Source of the DNA: Rhea pennata
Taxonomy: Eukaryota; Chordata; Aves; Rheiformes; Rheidae
Assembly (NCBI RefSeq): GCF_028389875.1
Contig: NW_026907680.1
Span: forward strand, 2,108,001-2,172,000
Reading direction: 5' to 3'
Length of the DNA: 64,000 bases
Below the pieces are notes generated by a model. It was given only the letters and a program-made list of their open reading frames with translations. It made no database searches and was not told where the DNA came from. Made by a program: the position numbers and the translations under genes. Below, in pieces: positions 9,254-20,044 of this stretch (the first letter of the stretch is position 1; every line of letters starts with the position of its first letter).

Positions 9254-10301
9254 ACCAACTGCCCCAAGTCGGGTGCCTCTTGGCTGGGTGTGCGGTGAGC
9301 TCGTCCATTTGCAGTGTGGGAGCTTTGGGGAGGCCTGAAGAGGAGAGCTGAGGAGTCAGGGCTCAGGGGCTGCTGCCAGGGCAGCTCTCCGCCGCGGTCG
9401 TGCTGTGGCTCTTTGGCTGCAGCTGCAGCTGCGGTGGCTGTGGCCTAGGGGTGTGCTGCGTCTTATTGGTGCCGGGGAGAGGCATGGAGAGGGCCCTGCC
9501 ATGGCCAACGCATGTCCTGGGGCCAGGGGGCCTGTGGGGAGAGGAGGAAAAAGCTGCTGTACGCCTCTGAGGGGAGGAAGTGCTTGAGCCTGGGCCCCCC
9601 TTGCTGGGGACCAGTGCTGGCTGCGTGGTGGGAGGGAACTGCCAGCTCTTGTGTGTGTCTTGGGTGCCCTTGAGTGCTGGGCTTTTGCGGGTGTGATGGG
9701 AAGAAAGCGGGTGCCCAGGGCCAGAAGGGGAAGCGGCCACCCCGGAGGCTTCGTGCCAGCAGAGTCCATGGCCACCTGGGCTGTAGCACCCCGGAACTAG
9801 TGGAGTTGCAGAGCCTGAGGGCAGGTAGGAAGGAGGGCAGCAGAGCCCAGAGGCTGGCCTTGAGGCGAGCAGGCTTCCCCTTCTGCAGAGACCTGCTAGG
9901 GGGACGCCAGGGTAGGCAGCTCAGAAGGGCAAAGGAGCTCAGGAAAGCTGGCAGGCCTTTAAGCTGCTGAAGGAGAGCCTCCTCCAAGTGCCACTCTGCT
10001 CCACCTTGACACTCCAGCAAGCCCAAGTCAGGGCAAAGCCTACGGCCCCTCACTAGCAATGGCGATTCTGGAGGACCAGGCTTCATCGTTCCATCTGGTA
10101 CGTGCTCATCTGCAAATGCAGGAGCTTTGCTTGAGCGCCTGCTCAGGGAGACTTCCATCAGCACTTCATGAGCATCGACTCCCCTTCTCTCTGCAGACTG
10201 ACAAGCCTCGGTAAGGATCTGCACCTCAGACCAGCTTCTAGCTTCTTTGTCCTCCACGCATTTTCCATTACCCCCACAGCAGGAGCTGCGAGAGAAAGCG
10301 C
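9254..10301. other. Rest of block X, no gene assigned
   Basis: This follows the stop of the Ser/Gly-rich exon, so it may be its 3' UTR and flank. It recurs inverted at 36.16-37.24 kb and in part direct at 51.69-52.33 kb. An open frame of about 300 codons exists on the minus strand (and on plus in the 36 kb copy), but it begins inside CR1 3'-end sequence and is Pro/Ser/Trp-rich, so I do not call it. Confidence 0.5.
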
Positions 10302-10440
10302 CCATCACAGAATCATCGAAGGGTGGAGGTTGGAAGGGGCCTCTGGAGATCATCTCGTCCACCCCCCTGCTCAAGCAGGGTCACCTACAGCACACTGCAC
10401 AGGATCACACCAGGCAGCCTCTGAATGTCTCCAGAGAAGG
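10302..10440 (-). mobile_element. CR1 LINE 3' end fragment
   Basis: The reverse strand reads the avian CR1 3' end: a ggtgaccctgcttgagcag stretch, then gatgatctccagagg-like sequence and a short ttctgtgat repeat. It forms the X/Y block junction in the left copy. The matching copy at 36060-36160 is truncated at the same side of the inverted arm. Confidence 0.75.
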
Positions 10441-10927
10441 AAACACGGAGGTTCTGCTTGCAGACTGCGGCTCACGAAGTACTTGAGGCCAGGGTTCCGA
10501 GAGCTGCAGCCCGCAGTGGGAGAAGAGGCCTTTGCTGTCTTTGGGCTCATTCCTCAGCTCTGTGCTTGCGTCCTATTTTCTGCCAGATTTTTCTGCTCTT
10601 GCACCTCTCATCCTTGAGGGGAAGACAAATGGAACAAGCCTGCCCTTCAAAGGTAGAACTCTGAGAGACAAAAAGAGGTTGCTCTTGCAAACTAAGCAGC
10701 AAGTGGAGGGAGCCAGAGCTCCTGTGCTGGGAAACACGAGGCATTAGACAGATCTCATCCGAAGCTGGCGTCCTTTGATGGCTTTGCCATGGATGCCGAG
10801 GGAGTGAAGAGGCTTAGGCCAACAGCTTAGCAGAGCAGGAGCAGAGAGCACTGGCTGCAATCACATGGTGTTTCAGCACAGGCTGCCTCAGCAGCAAGTA
10901 GGCACAGAACAGCAAAGAATGCAATGA

Positions 10928-11335
10928 TTGCCCCAACAGGGTCTTCTTCCAGCAGCCTGGGGCCTGGGAGCTTCGTCAGCCAGAGGCAGGAGCCACAAAG
11001 CCTTTGCCTGCTTGGTCCTTCCAGAAGCGCACCCCCACCTTGGGCTGAAAGCACACCGTCAACCTGTGGCAGGGCCACATGCGGCTCCTTGCTTGGCTTC
11101 TCTCTTCCTCTTCAAAGCACTTTTGCTGGCCTTCTTCTCACCTCTGCAGGGCAAGGAGATTCGGCTTTCAGCGACCTCTCTCTTGCCTCTCCTTCCTGAC
11201 CAAGAGCTGTTAGCTCACAGCCTGCCCCGGTGCATGCAAAGTTCAGATGTGGTCATTTACTCCCCAAGAGGCCTTACTCCTCCTGCAGCAAATACCCTCT
11301 GGCACTTTATTGCCCAGCCATTCCCTGTGCATTGA
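10928..11335 (+). CDS. Block Y open frame 1, unrecognised
   Basis: An open frame of 135 codons, kept open in all three Y copies (also 43183-43623 and 62195-62635 minus). An acceptor-like cctctgcag at 11149 precedes the best-conserved part, which reads GKEIRLSATSLLPLLPDQ and later SLPRCMQSSDVVIYSPRG. The true exon may therefore be about 11150 to 11290. The minus strand of the same segment is also partly open. No known family recognised. Confidence 0.35.
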   Translation: MPQQGLLPAAWGLGASSARGRSHKAFACLVLPEAHPHLGLKAHRQPVAGPHAAPCLASLFLFKALLLAFFSPLQGKEIRLSATSLLPLLPDQELLAHSLPRCMQSSDVVIYSPRGLTPPAANTLWHFIAQPFPVH

Positions 11336-11383
11336 TCCTTCTGTAGCTCTTATTTGGGGAGCCTATAACATGGAGAGGAATGA

Positions 11384-11794
11384 GTGGTTCTGGTTTCGGT
11401 TTGTTTGAAAAGATTGATCCCTACCAGAAGCAAGCAAGGCAGAAAGACATCTTGGGCTGGCTTTTTTCTCCAGACCTTGTTTGTCACAGCAGAGAGTCAG
11501 CTGCCCGTATGTGAGCATTATTTGGATTGGAAAAGGGTGCGGGAACTCCTCATCACAAAGGCCTTAAGCCATACTGGGGAGCCAAAGTCCTCAGAGAAAG
11601 CCCACAATTTTCTCAGCCTGGTCTTCAAGTATGGCCTCAGAAGGCAAGTGGGCCTCTTGGCATGCTGGGCTGCCACCTTCAGCAGGAGCTCTCCTGGAGG
11701 GGCTGAGTTCTTGCTTTTCTCTTTACTCATACAATTTCAAGAAGAAAACAAGAACTCCCCGGCAGTGTCCCCGGCCACACTGAGACAACTGTGA
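11384..11794 (+). CDS. Block Y open frame 2, unrecognised
   Basis: 136 codons, open in three copies (43651-44043 and 61775-62167 minus). Conserved pieces are ESQLPV, LLITKALSHTGEPK, NFLSLVFKYGLRRQVGLLAC and LLIQFQEENKNSP. The antisense frame across the middle is also open in all three, so strand choice rests on the plus-strand splice sites of neighbouring exons. Function unknown. Confidence 0.3.
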   Translation: MVLVSVCLKRLIPTRSKQGRKTSWAGFFLQTLFVTAESQLPVCEHYLDWKRVRELLITKALSHTGEPKSSEKAHNFLSLVFKYGLRRQVGLLACWAATFSRSSPGGAEFLLFSLLIQFQEENKNSPAVSPATLRQL

Positions 11795-11810
11795 CTCCCA
11801 AGGGCACCAT

Positions 11811-11936
11811 TTGCACAAGCACATGGGAAGAGTCAGCTTGCCTGCTGTCAGAGAAGGAAAGCTCCTCAGATCCACTGGAGATGTGGGCCTTCCACTTGTG
11901 TATGCAGTGTGCTTCCCAGGCTCCGACAAAGGAAAG
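11811..11936 (+). CDS. Block Y open frame 3 with donor site
   Basis: This reads GRVSLPAVREGKLLRSTG then DVGLPLVYAVCFPGSDKGK, followed directly by a gtatgg donor. The same peptide appears in the 44.07 kb copy, where the donor is replaced by gcagac at the edge of an inserted segment, and in the 61.6 kb copy, where it reads ggatgg. Only the left copy therefore keeps a splice donor here. Confidence 0.35.
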
Positions 11937-12082
11937 GTATGGGGGGAGGAGGAGGGGAAACTGGTTCCTCTGGAGTCCCTGCTTTGTGACAGGACCTATT
12001 TCAAAGCACGGAGCTCATCAGAGAGGTCCTTTTTGCTCCAGGATCTTTTCCTCACCCAGCACTGTGATTTGTTTCTCTACAG

Positions 12083-12223
12083 CTTTTAACACTTGCTGGC
12101 GTGTCCACAAACCTATTGCCTAACACTAGCATTTTTGAATGTCATCCCGTGCTGACTGGCAGCAATGTCATTTATTGGCTCCTGAGACTTTATCTGATTG
12201 TGATCGATGCAGGAAGACACTGA
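12083..12223 (+). CDS. Block Y open frame 4
   Basis: After a tctctacag acceptor, the frame LLTLAGVSTNLLPNTSIF then ECHPVLTGSNVIYWLLRL runs to TGA at 12221. The inverted copy near 61.48-61.34 kb reads almost the same. The copy at 46.24 kb has lost bases in the middle. Hydrophobic C-terminal part. No family recognised. Confidence 0.35.
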   Translation, partial: LLTLAGVSTNLLPNTSIFECHPVLTGSNVIYWLLRLYLIVIDAGRH

Positions 12224-12510
12224 GGGTCTTCTTGGTTGGTTTACATAGTCCTGTAGAGGAGCTTCCCTGGAAAAAAGGAAGTTTTGACAGGGCAAGTGGT
12301 ACCTGTGTCTGTGTTTGTGTATGCATATACATCTCCATCGAGAAGGCTCAGCAGAAAGCGGCTAAAAGATTTGTCCTCCATAAAACTGCCTTTCTGAGCT
12401 GTGAAGGAAGATGGGATGCTTGGAGACAGAGAGACCTGCAGGGGTCCAAGTTGGCCAGTGGTGTAAGTAGATATGGTCGGTGGGTTTTCTGAAAACGTTT
12501 GGTGCATATC

Positions 12511-12817
12511 ACAGAATTACAGAGTGGGTAAGGTTGGAAGGGACCTCAGGGGATGATCTAGTCCAACCTCCCTGCTCAGGCAGGGTCACCTAGACCATGT
12601 TAGACAGGGTTGCATCCGGGCAGGGTTTGAATCTCCCCAGAGAAGGAGACTCCACAATGTCTCTGGGAAACCTCTCCCAGTGCTCGGTCACTCTCACAGG
12701 AAAGAAATTCCTCCTCATATTGAGGCGGAGCTTCTGCTGGTTCAGTTTGTGCCCGTTGCCTCTTGTCCTGTTGCGTGGCACTAGTGAAAAGAGTTCGGCC
12801 CCATCCCTTTGATGGGG
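12511..12817 (-). mobile_element. CR1 LINE 3' end inserted in block Y
   Basis: On the minus strand this is about 300 bases of CR1 3' end, ending in ttctgtaattctgtg-like sequence. The flanks both show atatc (12506-12510 and 12818-12822). The paralog near 46520 has a single uninterrupted ggtgcatatccagtgg, that is, the empty site. The inverted copy at 60743-61050 has the same insertion. Confidence 0.85.
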
Positions 12818-13050
12818 ATATCCAGTGGAATTTCCTTCACTCTCTTTCAAGAGCCCGTTGAGTGATAATCAAACACAAAAAATCAAATGTCTTCCTCTGT
12901 GTGGGCCCCTTTCATTTTGATTTCCTCTGAGGGCTTTACATCTCTCTACATTTTTGCACTGTCCAATCCCATGTACTATTTATTTCCACAAACACTTTGG
13001 GCTATGTGTTCTGGAATACTAACACTGGATTTTTTTTCCCCCTCTCCCAG

Positions 13051-13371
13051 GTGCAGGTGAAGCTGGAAGTACATGTGTTGGCCTCCACACATCTACTGAA
13101 GGATCTTCAGCAAATGCCACTTTCTAGGGTAATACAGAGGCATTGTGATATTCTGAGCAGAAAGGATGTGACTGGAACAAAACACTATGCAAAGCTGGTG
13201 AAAAATATTTGCTTTACCCAGCACGGTAATGGTTTCCCACTAAATGGTCTGGCTGTGAGAAATCCTTGCCGCAGGCTGAACCTAAACTCCAAGGGGTTTC
13301 AAAAACTGCCAGGCACACTGCACTTCCCTCTAACAAGCCGGCAGGGATATGGAGCTTGTCTGGCACCGTAA
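13051..13371 (+). CDS. Block Y open frame 5, conserved in three copies
   Basis: A pyrimidine-rich acceptor (cccctctcccag) is followed by 107 codons to TAA. The peptide begins VQVKLEVHVLASTHLLKDLQ, contains LVKNICFTQHGNGFPL and ends QGYGACLAP. Copies at 46749-47087 (with a 6-codon in-frame insertion) and 60507-60187 minus are open to the same stop. Three copies open over more than 100 codons, with changes mostly single residues, suggest a coding last exon or a very recent duplication. No domain recognised. Confidence 0.45.
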   Translation: MQVKLEVHVLASTHLLKDLQQMPLSRVIQRHCDILSRKDVTGTKHYAKLVKNICFTQHGNGFPLNGLAVRNPCRRLNLNSKGFQKLPGTLHFPLTSRQGYGACLAP

Positions 13372-13424
13372 AGTCCATGTCCCTTCTTGTGCGAGTAACC
13401 AACTGGCTAACCTTTCTTCTGCAG

Positions 13425-13761
13425 CTTGGTGGAGCTGCCTAAGTATTTTGTATGGAAGCACATGTGTGGTCTTGCTCCAGTCAGGCGCTGCCTTTTAGCC
13501 ACAGCAGTCCCTCTGCTCCCTTCCATTCTCTTCCTGCTACAGACATGTAGCGTTTTCAGCGTTCTCTTAGCACTGAGCACATTGCTCTTGGATCTGTTCT
13601 GTGTCCCCTACTTCAGTCCTCATGCACTGGAAAACCCTCCAGTGCAGCCCAGCATGGCCACTGGCAGGCACAAGGCTTTGATGCTGAGTGTGAGGGCACT
13701 TGTGCCTTGCACCCGGGAGCCTCGCAGCAGGAAAATGGTGTCAGTGCTGACAGGGAGGTGA
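13425..13761 (+). CDS. Block Y open frame 6, hydrophobic
   Basis: After a cttcttctgcag acceptor the frame LVELPKYFVWKHMCGL leads into about 40 hydrophobic residues (LLATAVPLLPSILFLLQ and VLLALSTLLLDLF) that could form one or two membrane segments, then a basic tail to TGA. Copies lie at 47141-47447 (C-terminal part replaced) and 60133-59797 minus. It lies just 3' of open frame 5 with opposite hydropathy. Whether they belong to one transcript is unknown. Confidence 0.4.
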
Positions 13762-13923
13762 TTCCAGCCCCACCCACCTGGAAGCCAGGAGGAGGAACCT
13801 TGCTGCTGCTTCTGCTAGTGAGCTCACTTGGGCCTCAACACCTGAGAGGCCACCAGTGGCCACAAGGCTGCTGTTAGTGCCTAGGAGGGCACAACCAGCC
13901 CGAGGAAGCAGCAGGGGTGTTGG

Positions 13924-14476
13924 TGTTAGAGAAATACTGTGGGAAAAACCTTGCAAATAGTTAACAAGACTCAAGGACACGGGGGAGAGAAAAACAGTAC
14001 TGCAAAGGATAACCAGCTCCGGCTAAATGACCTTCATGAAACCACAGCGCTGTAAAGATTGCGAGGAGTAGGTAAGACAAAAAGATCAGAATAACCCAGA
14101 AGTGACCTTAGGTTCATTAAGGCTTATTAACATATTGAACTTCACACCCCTAAATGAATAATGAGATGGAAATGACATGATAATGATGTTACCGCCTCTT
14201 CTTCGCTTCCTATGCTAATTAACAAGAATGTGAAAGCGCAAGCGCAGAGCGATTACCTGAGGTAATGAAACTGTAACCAACAGGAAAACTTGCATGAAGT
14301 ACTCTTTGAAAAGCGTGTATAAACAAAGAACGAGAAGGGGAGAAAGTGTGCTAGCTTTGTGGATTTACCAGCTAGCCCCCATCTCTGCGCAGAAATGAAA
14401 TCAACAAACACCTCGACCCTGTGTGTCTATTGGTTGCTTGCACACCGGGTAACAGCACCCAGATTTTGGGAGAACA
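13924..14476 (+). repeat. 5' LTR
   Basis: A 553-base direct repeat of 20045-20599, beginning TGTTAGAG and ending AACA, so TG...CA. It carries a TATA-like tataaa near 14318. It differs from the 3' LTR by several dozen substitutions and small indels, so the insertion is not recent. A TGG-start primer-binding candidate (tggcgacccaggtggg) follows at about 14480. I could not assign its tRNA. Confidence 0.9.
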
Positions 14477-14867
14477 GTTTGGCGACCCAGGTGGGACTTG
14501 CCAGAAGGCCTTGCCCGGATCATCTTGCAATTCCCGACAGCGGACTGGATCGGATCAAGCTCCAGGATGCACTGACCTGTTGATGGGAGAGTCCTCCGAC
14601 CTCCCTCCGTAGTCGGGGCGACAAGAGCCGCAAAGGTGCAACGCTGACCAGAGGTATTTGTGCCAGGGTGAAAGGGGGGTGAATCTTTGGATTGGTGAGT
14701 ATAAACTTTACCTACTTCCACGGAAGATTATGTTGGATTATGTCACACATAGACACTCGGCAAAGGTTGCCTTAAATTGGCCAGAGGGGTCAGAGCTGAG
14801 TGCGCACAAAGGTACGGGAAAAAAGGTATTTCTAGGTAATAAGGTTGGTATTTCTAGGTAATTAACA
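14477..14867 (+). other. ERV leader with primer-binding candidate
   Basis: Untranslated leader between the 5' LTR and the gag start. It begins with the primer-binding candidate and holds gt-containing donor-like sites, but I cannot tell which served as a splice donor. No other gene seen here. Confidence 0.6.
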
Positions 14868-16371
14868 TGGGATCAAGCCAATCCATGATTCCTCCCTGTA
14901 GCCCTTTGGGTTGTATTTTGAAACACTGGAATATTTTTGGAGGAGATAGGATGACAAAAAAAAGAAAAAAAAAGAATGAAAAGATGTTGTAATCAATGGT
15001 GGCCAATATATAAGCTGGAATGTGATGAGAAATGGCCAAAAAATGAACTATAACACTATATTACAGTTACTGCTGTTTTGTTGCTGGAAGGGGAAGTGGG
15101 ATGAAATACCCTATGTGGAGGCTTTTGTGTCACTATATAGGGAAGCAGAAATGCAGAGGGATTGTGAACTTATAAGTAAGGAGGAATCTGTAATGGTTGC
15201 AGTAGGAAAGAAGGAAGAGAGCGGGTATTGTGCTAACAGACAAATTCTGAATGGAGAGGAGCAGGAGGATGTACAACTACTGACAGTGCCCCCCTCTTGT
15301 GGAAACGATTCCACCGCAGTTGAAGCATCGGCCCCCCCGCTAGAAAGCCAAGAGTCCAGCCCTATTTCTGGCCGAACTAGGAGACGGAAACAACCTGTTC
15401 TACAGGCTCCTTTGAGACAAGCGGTGGGACCAGAAGGGCTGCCAGTATTTGTACATGTTCCTTTTACCTTGGATTTACTAAACTGGAAGCAGTCTATTGG
15501 ATCATATAGGGAAAATCCTGAGAAGCTGCATCAGCTTTTGGAGACTATTATGATAACTCATAATCCGAACTGGGGAGATGTGCAGGCGCTGTTGAATGCT
15601 TTCCTGACGGGAGAAGAAAGGAGGCTGGTAATTGCTAAGGCAAAAGAAGAGGGTGAGAGAAGGGACAGAAAGGGGGAACCTGAGGTCTATTTACGCACCA
15701 GAAAGGATCCAGAGTGGGATCCAAATAGGAGCAAGGGTAGGGAGCTATTGAGGCAGTATCAACAGCTAATCTTATACGGGTTTCGGTACAGAGTTCCGAA
15801 ACCAAAGAACGCATCAAAACTGTATGAAGTAAAGCAAGGGCCTGAAGAAAATCCCTCTGCCTTTTATGAAAGATTATGCGAAAGAGCCAGAAAATGGACA
15901 GACCTGGATCCAAATGAGGAAGCGAATCAAAGGCTGTTTAATATGCTCTTTATTGGCCAGTCAGCTCAGGATATTAGAAAGAAGCTGCAGAAGGTAGATG
16001 GAGCTGGGGGAATGTCTATTCCACAGCTGATAGAAATAGCGTATAAGGTATATAATAATCGAGATGAAAAGAGAACAAGAGAAACACAAAATCGAATGAA
16101 ACTGCAGGCTTCTCTCCTGGCAGCTGTCCAGAGGAATGAATCCCAAGGCAGGGGCAGGGGAAGCAGGAGAGGTAACAGAGGAGGAAGAGGTGGAAGGGGA
16201 GGGAGGCCAGGAGGAGGCCTCCCTAGACCCGCTTTGGGTCCAAATCAATGTGCAATTTGTAAGCAGGAAGGGCACTGGAAAGATGAATGTCCAAAGCAAA
16301 GAAGGATAACAAAGCTACAGAGCCCAGCAAACACCGACCTAATTATGTTAGAGGAGTCAGATATGGAATGA
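14868..16371 (+). pseudogene. gag: ERV gag, N-terminus frame-broken
   Basis: The start ATG at 14868 begins with a Gly at position 2 (MGSSQS), a myristoylation-type matrix start. That frame is broken near an A-rich run at about 14955-14980 and by another shift near 15050. From 15022 to 16371 a long frame of about 450 codons is intact. It holds the capsid-like region (YRVPKPKNA, NPSAFYERLCERARKW), then an Arg/Gly-rich stretch and one zinc knuckle CAICKQEGHWKDEC (C-x2-C-x4-H-x4-C). It ends in TGA at 16369-16371, after which the protease region continues in the same frame, as in gammaretroviral read-through. Confidence 0.85.
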
Positions 16372-19300
16372 AGGGGACCAGGGGAGAAAATCAGAATTTC
16401 CTCAGCTGATCCCCTGGTTCCAGTAAAGCTGGGGAATGAAACTATAGATTTTTTTATTAGATAGTGGAGCCACTCATTCAGTGATAACTAGTTGTAAAGG
16501 ACCCTTAAGTAAGGGTCCACCATTGTTGGGGCTACGGGAAGGAAAGCTTTGAGGCCATTTTTTGCAACCAATGGAGTGCACGATTGGAGGTACTAAATTG
16601 ACTCATGAATTTCTCTCTATGCCAGAGTGTCCCCTCCCTTTATTAGGATGGGATTTACTATGCAAACTGAATGCGCAGGTGACCTTTTCTGAGAGTTCCG
16701 TGCAGCTCCACAGCCCTCCAGAATCGGCATGGAGAGCACAGATCTGCCTTTTGATGGGATCGGCTCCAGACGATAACAGTGCAAGTATCCCTTCAAGTGT
16801 ATTGGATGCGGTGATTCCCTTGGTTTGGGCCTCAACAAAGCCAGGCAAAGCAAAAAACGCGACTCTGGTCAAAATAGAGCTGCAACCAGGAGCGAAGCCA
16901 GTTAGGGTGCATCAGTACCCTGTTAAGCTAGAAGCACGTAGAGGATTGGAACCCCTAATTAATGCCTTCTTGCAATATGGCTTGCTTAGAGAGTGTCAGT
17001 CTGAATTCAATACACCAATCCTGCCGGTAAGGAAACCGCACTCCCAAGAATATCAACTGGTCCAGGACCTGAGGGCAGTGAACCAAATAACAAAAGATAT
17101 CCATCCAAGTGTGGCAAACCTATATACTCTTTTAGCCTCAGTGCCTGAGACTAACAATTGTTTTACAGTGCTAGATTTAAAGATGCTTTTTTCTGTATTC
17201 CTATAGAGGAACAAAGCCAGACAATTTTCGCCTTTGAATGGGAAAGTCCCACTACAAGGAAGAAGGAGCAGTTATGCTGGACGGTTCTTCCTCAAGGATT
17301 CAAGGACAGCCCTATCCTGTTTGGTGAGATCTTGGCCAAAGAACTAGCCCAATGGCAGGAAGGTAACAAAAATGTCACTCTTTTACAGTATGTGGATGAT
17401 ATTTTGAGTGGAGCGGATTCAGAGCAAATATGTTTAGAGGCGACAGTGAGTCTGTTCAATTGTTTGGGACTTGCCGGGTATCGTGTTTCAAAGAAAAAGG
17501 CTCAGATTGCGAAGAAGGAAGTCCAATATCTTGGATTTAAAATATCAAAAGGAGAACGTGCACTAGGAGCGGAAAAAAAAGAGGCTATATGCCGAATTGC
17601 AGGACCCCGCACAAAAAGACAGCTGAGAGGATTCTTGGGAATGGCAGAATTTTGCCGTATATGGATCTCTAATTTTGTGCTGATAACTAAACCTTTATAT
17701 GCAGCCCTAAAGGGTCCGGGAGAATGGTTAGAGCGGACCCCAGAATGCCGTGCTAGTTTCGATGAAATAAAAAAGAAATTGACGGAAGCTCCAGCACTGG
17801 GACTCCCAGATATGGCTAAACCCTTTCAATTGTATGTGCATGAGCGGCAGCAGGTGGCCTCGGGAGTAATGACCCAAATGCTTGGGAGCCGGAAAAGACC
17901 GGTGGCATATCTTTCTAAACAATTAGACAAAGTAAGTAAAGGATGGCCGGCCTGCCTCCGGGCTATAGCAGCCACCGTCTTTATTAATACAAGAGGCCCG
18001 CACATTGACTCTGGGTAGCAGCTTTGTACAGAATGGAGAGAGAAAGGCTGGATATGCAGTAGTGACTCAATGGAAAGAAGTAGAAGCTAAACCATTGCCA
18101 CAAAACACCTCAGCACAAGAGGCTGAAATCATTGCCCTTATACGAGCCCTTGAAATCGGAAAGAGCCAAAGAGTAAATATAGATACTGACTCAAAGTATG
18201 CTTTTGGGGTAGTTCACACTCATGGAGCGATTTGGAAAGAACGAGGGCTCTTAAATTCTCAAGGAAGTAATATCAAGTATGGACAAGAGATATTAAGATT
18301 GTTCAAAGCAACAGTGGAACCCAAAGAAGTAGCTATAATGCATTGCAAAGCCCACCAGAAGGGAAATAGTGAAGTGGCACAAGGAAACAGGAGAGCAGAT
18401 ATGGCAGCCAAAAAGGCAGCACTAGCAGGACAGGTGATTGGGGCTTTATTACCCAGTAGAAAAATGCAAATGAGACCTCCTGAATATTCAGACAATCAAT
18501 TGGCAGAAAGGCTAAAATGTACAAAAAATGCTGAAGGGTGGTGGGTCACTCCAAATGGACAAGCTTTAACTACAGCCAAAATGATGGAAGTGCTCCTCAA
18601 GAGACTGCATGAAGAAACTCACATGGGAGCAGATGCTATGATAAGCAGCGTAAAAAAGATATGCCGTGGGATCAAAGATGCTATCAAATGCTGACCTTAT
18701 TGTAAGGAGATGCCCCACCTGTTGTGCAACTAACCCCAAAATTCAGAAGAAACCACCTATGGGAGAACTAAGAAGAGGGTTAACCCCAGGGGAACACTGG
18801 CAGATCGATTTCTCTGAATTGCCTAAATGCGGTTGGTTTAAATATTTATTTGTTTTGGTAGATACATTTTCTGGTTGGCCAGAAGCCTTCCCATGCTCCA
18901 CCAATAGTGCAAAAGAGGTAATTAAAATTTTACTAAAAGAGAATTCCTCGATTTGGGATTCCTGAAGGCATATCCTGAAATAATGGACTTCATTTTATTT
19001 CAGAGGTGGTTCAAGGAACATCCAGATTTTTACAGATGAAATGGGAATTACACACTCCATGCAGACCCCAGTCTAGCGGTAAGGTAGAAAGAATGAACCA
19101 AACACTTAAAAGACGTATTTCAAAACTGTGTCAGGAAACCCATCTTAAATGGGTAGATGTATTACCAATGGCCTTGATGAGAATAAGAATAACCCCAAGA
19201 ATAAAAAAGGGAGTAAGCCCTTTTGAAACACTTTACGGGAAACCTTACCCAATTAATGAAATAGGGGGATGAAGTGATCAAAGGCATGTAAGAGGGGAAG

Positions 19301-19600
19301 AAATGTTGAGGGAGTATTTATTGTCTTTGTCTCGGGTACTAACATCTTTACATAGGTACTTTAATCAACGTACCCCCCCTTCCATTGGATTCCCCTGTGC
19401 ATGACTTCAAGCCTGGGCATCTAGTTTATATTCGGACATGGAAAGAAGAACCACTAAGAGAAAAGTGGAAAGGACCTTACCTGGTGCTTCTGACAACTGG
19501 TACTGCAGTAAAGGTGGAGGGAATAAGTTCCTGGACCCACTATTCCCGAATAAAGAAGGCACCTTTGAATGACTCGTGGACTGCCACACCCACAAGATAG
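16372..19600 (+). pseudogene. pol: ERV pro-pol with several frameshifts
   Basis: Protease is recognised by DSGATHS at 16460-16480, just after a T-run that shifts frame. Reverse transcriptase spans about 16.8-17.9 kb with LPQGF near 17290 and the catalytic YVDD at 17389-17400. RNase H follows, with DTDSK near 18183. Integrase has the HH-CC zinc region (HEETH near 18610, CPTCC near 18710), the first catalytic Asp in WQIDF near 18800, and SGKVERMNQ near 19075 with the Glu. The C-terminal domain has [10 protein letters not shown] at about 19465. Breaks lie near 17200, 18015, 18690, 18965 and 19275, so no full-length product is possible. Confidence 0.85.
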
Positions 19601-20044
19601 GTCCCAAGATAATACAGAAGTTACAAAAGTGATGAATTGCACTTGGAAAATTGAACTCTTTTACATGGAAATAGAGTGCTCTTAAGTGTTATTAGGTGTT
19701 ATTTTGCATTCTGATAGTATTGTTAATTATAGATAGAGCTGATTTACAAGAATATTGATTTGTTTAATTTAATTTGTTTGCTATAGAGTTAAGATGGAAA
19801 ATGAGGACATTGTTAACTTTGTTATGCACGCTCATTGGTACAACTAACCTGATTTTGTAGCTTATACGGACCTTCAGAAAAAGTGACTCAGATTACCGCT
19901 TGCTTCCCTGTTCCCCAAATCTCCCGGATTACCCATGCCATGGGAAATACTTAGAATTAATTTAACATCCATGTAAGAATAATTGAAGTTGTTTAAATGA
20001 GACTTGCTAGATAAGTGATATTAACAAGTCTCGAAGGGGGGAAT
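19601..20044 (+). other. Short ERV 3' segment, no env
   Basis: Only about 430 bases separate the integrase end from the 3' LTR. I see no envelope motif and no long frame. The last bases are the purine-rich tract. The env gene was deleted before or after insertion. Confidence 0.6.

Larger units (their letters stand above)
970..10440 (+). repeat. Block X, left copy (inverted copy at 36.06-42.05 kb)
   Basis: This stretch is repeated in reverse orientation at about 42050-36060. Matching landmarks are the segment around 980-1170 with 42030-41870, the exon at 1866-1986 with 40694-40574, the 255-base exon at 7438-7692 with 38222-37968, and the CR1 end near 10302-10440 with 36160-36060. The left copy is longer because it has more tandem cassettes and a full-length Ser/Gly-rich exon. 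Parts also recur in direct or inverted form at 51.7-56.8 kb. Confidence 0.8.
10440..13923 (+). repeat. Block Y, left copy
   Basis: This segment recurs direct at about 43.05-47.36 kb and inverted at 62.8-59.9 kb. The left copy includes a CR1 (12511-12817) that the 43-47 kb copy lacks. It lacks the ~1.95 kb insert found at 44.19-46.14 kb. It is cut short by the 5' LTR of the ERV at 13924. Confidence 0.8.

Noticed and set aside
9463..10374. 303-codon minus-strand frame (and its twin at 36099-37022 plus)
   Set aside because: It starts inside CR1 3'-end sequence and is Pro/Ser/Trp/His-rich with no splice sites or known motif; open by composition.
19601..20044. An env gene for the ERV
   Set aside because: Too short, no long frame and no envelope motif.
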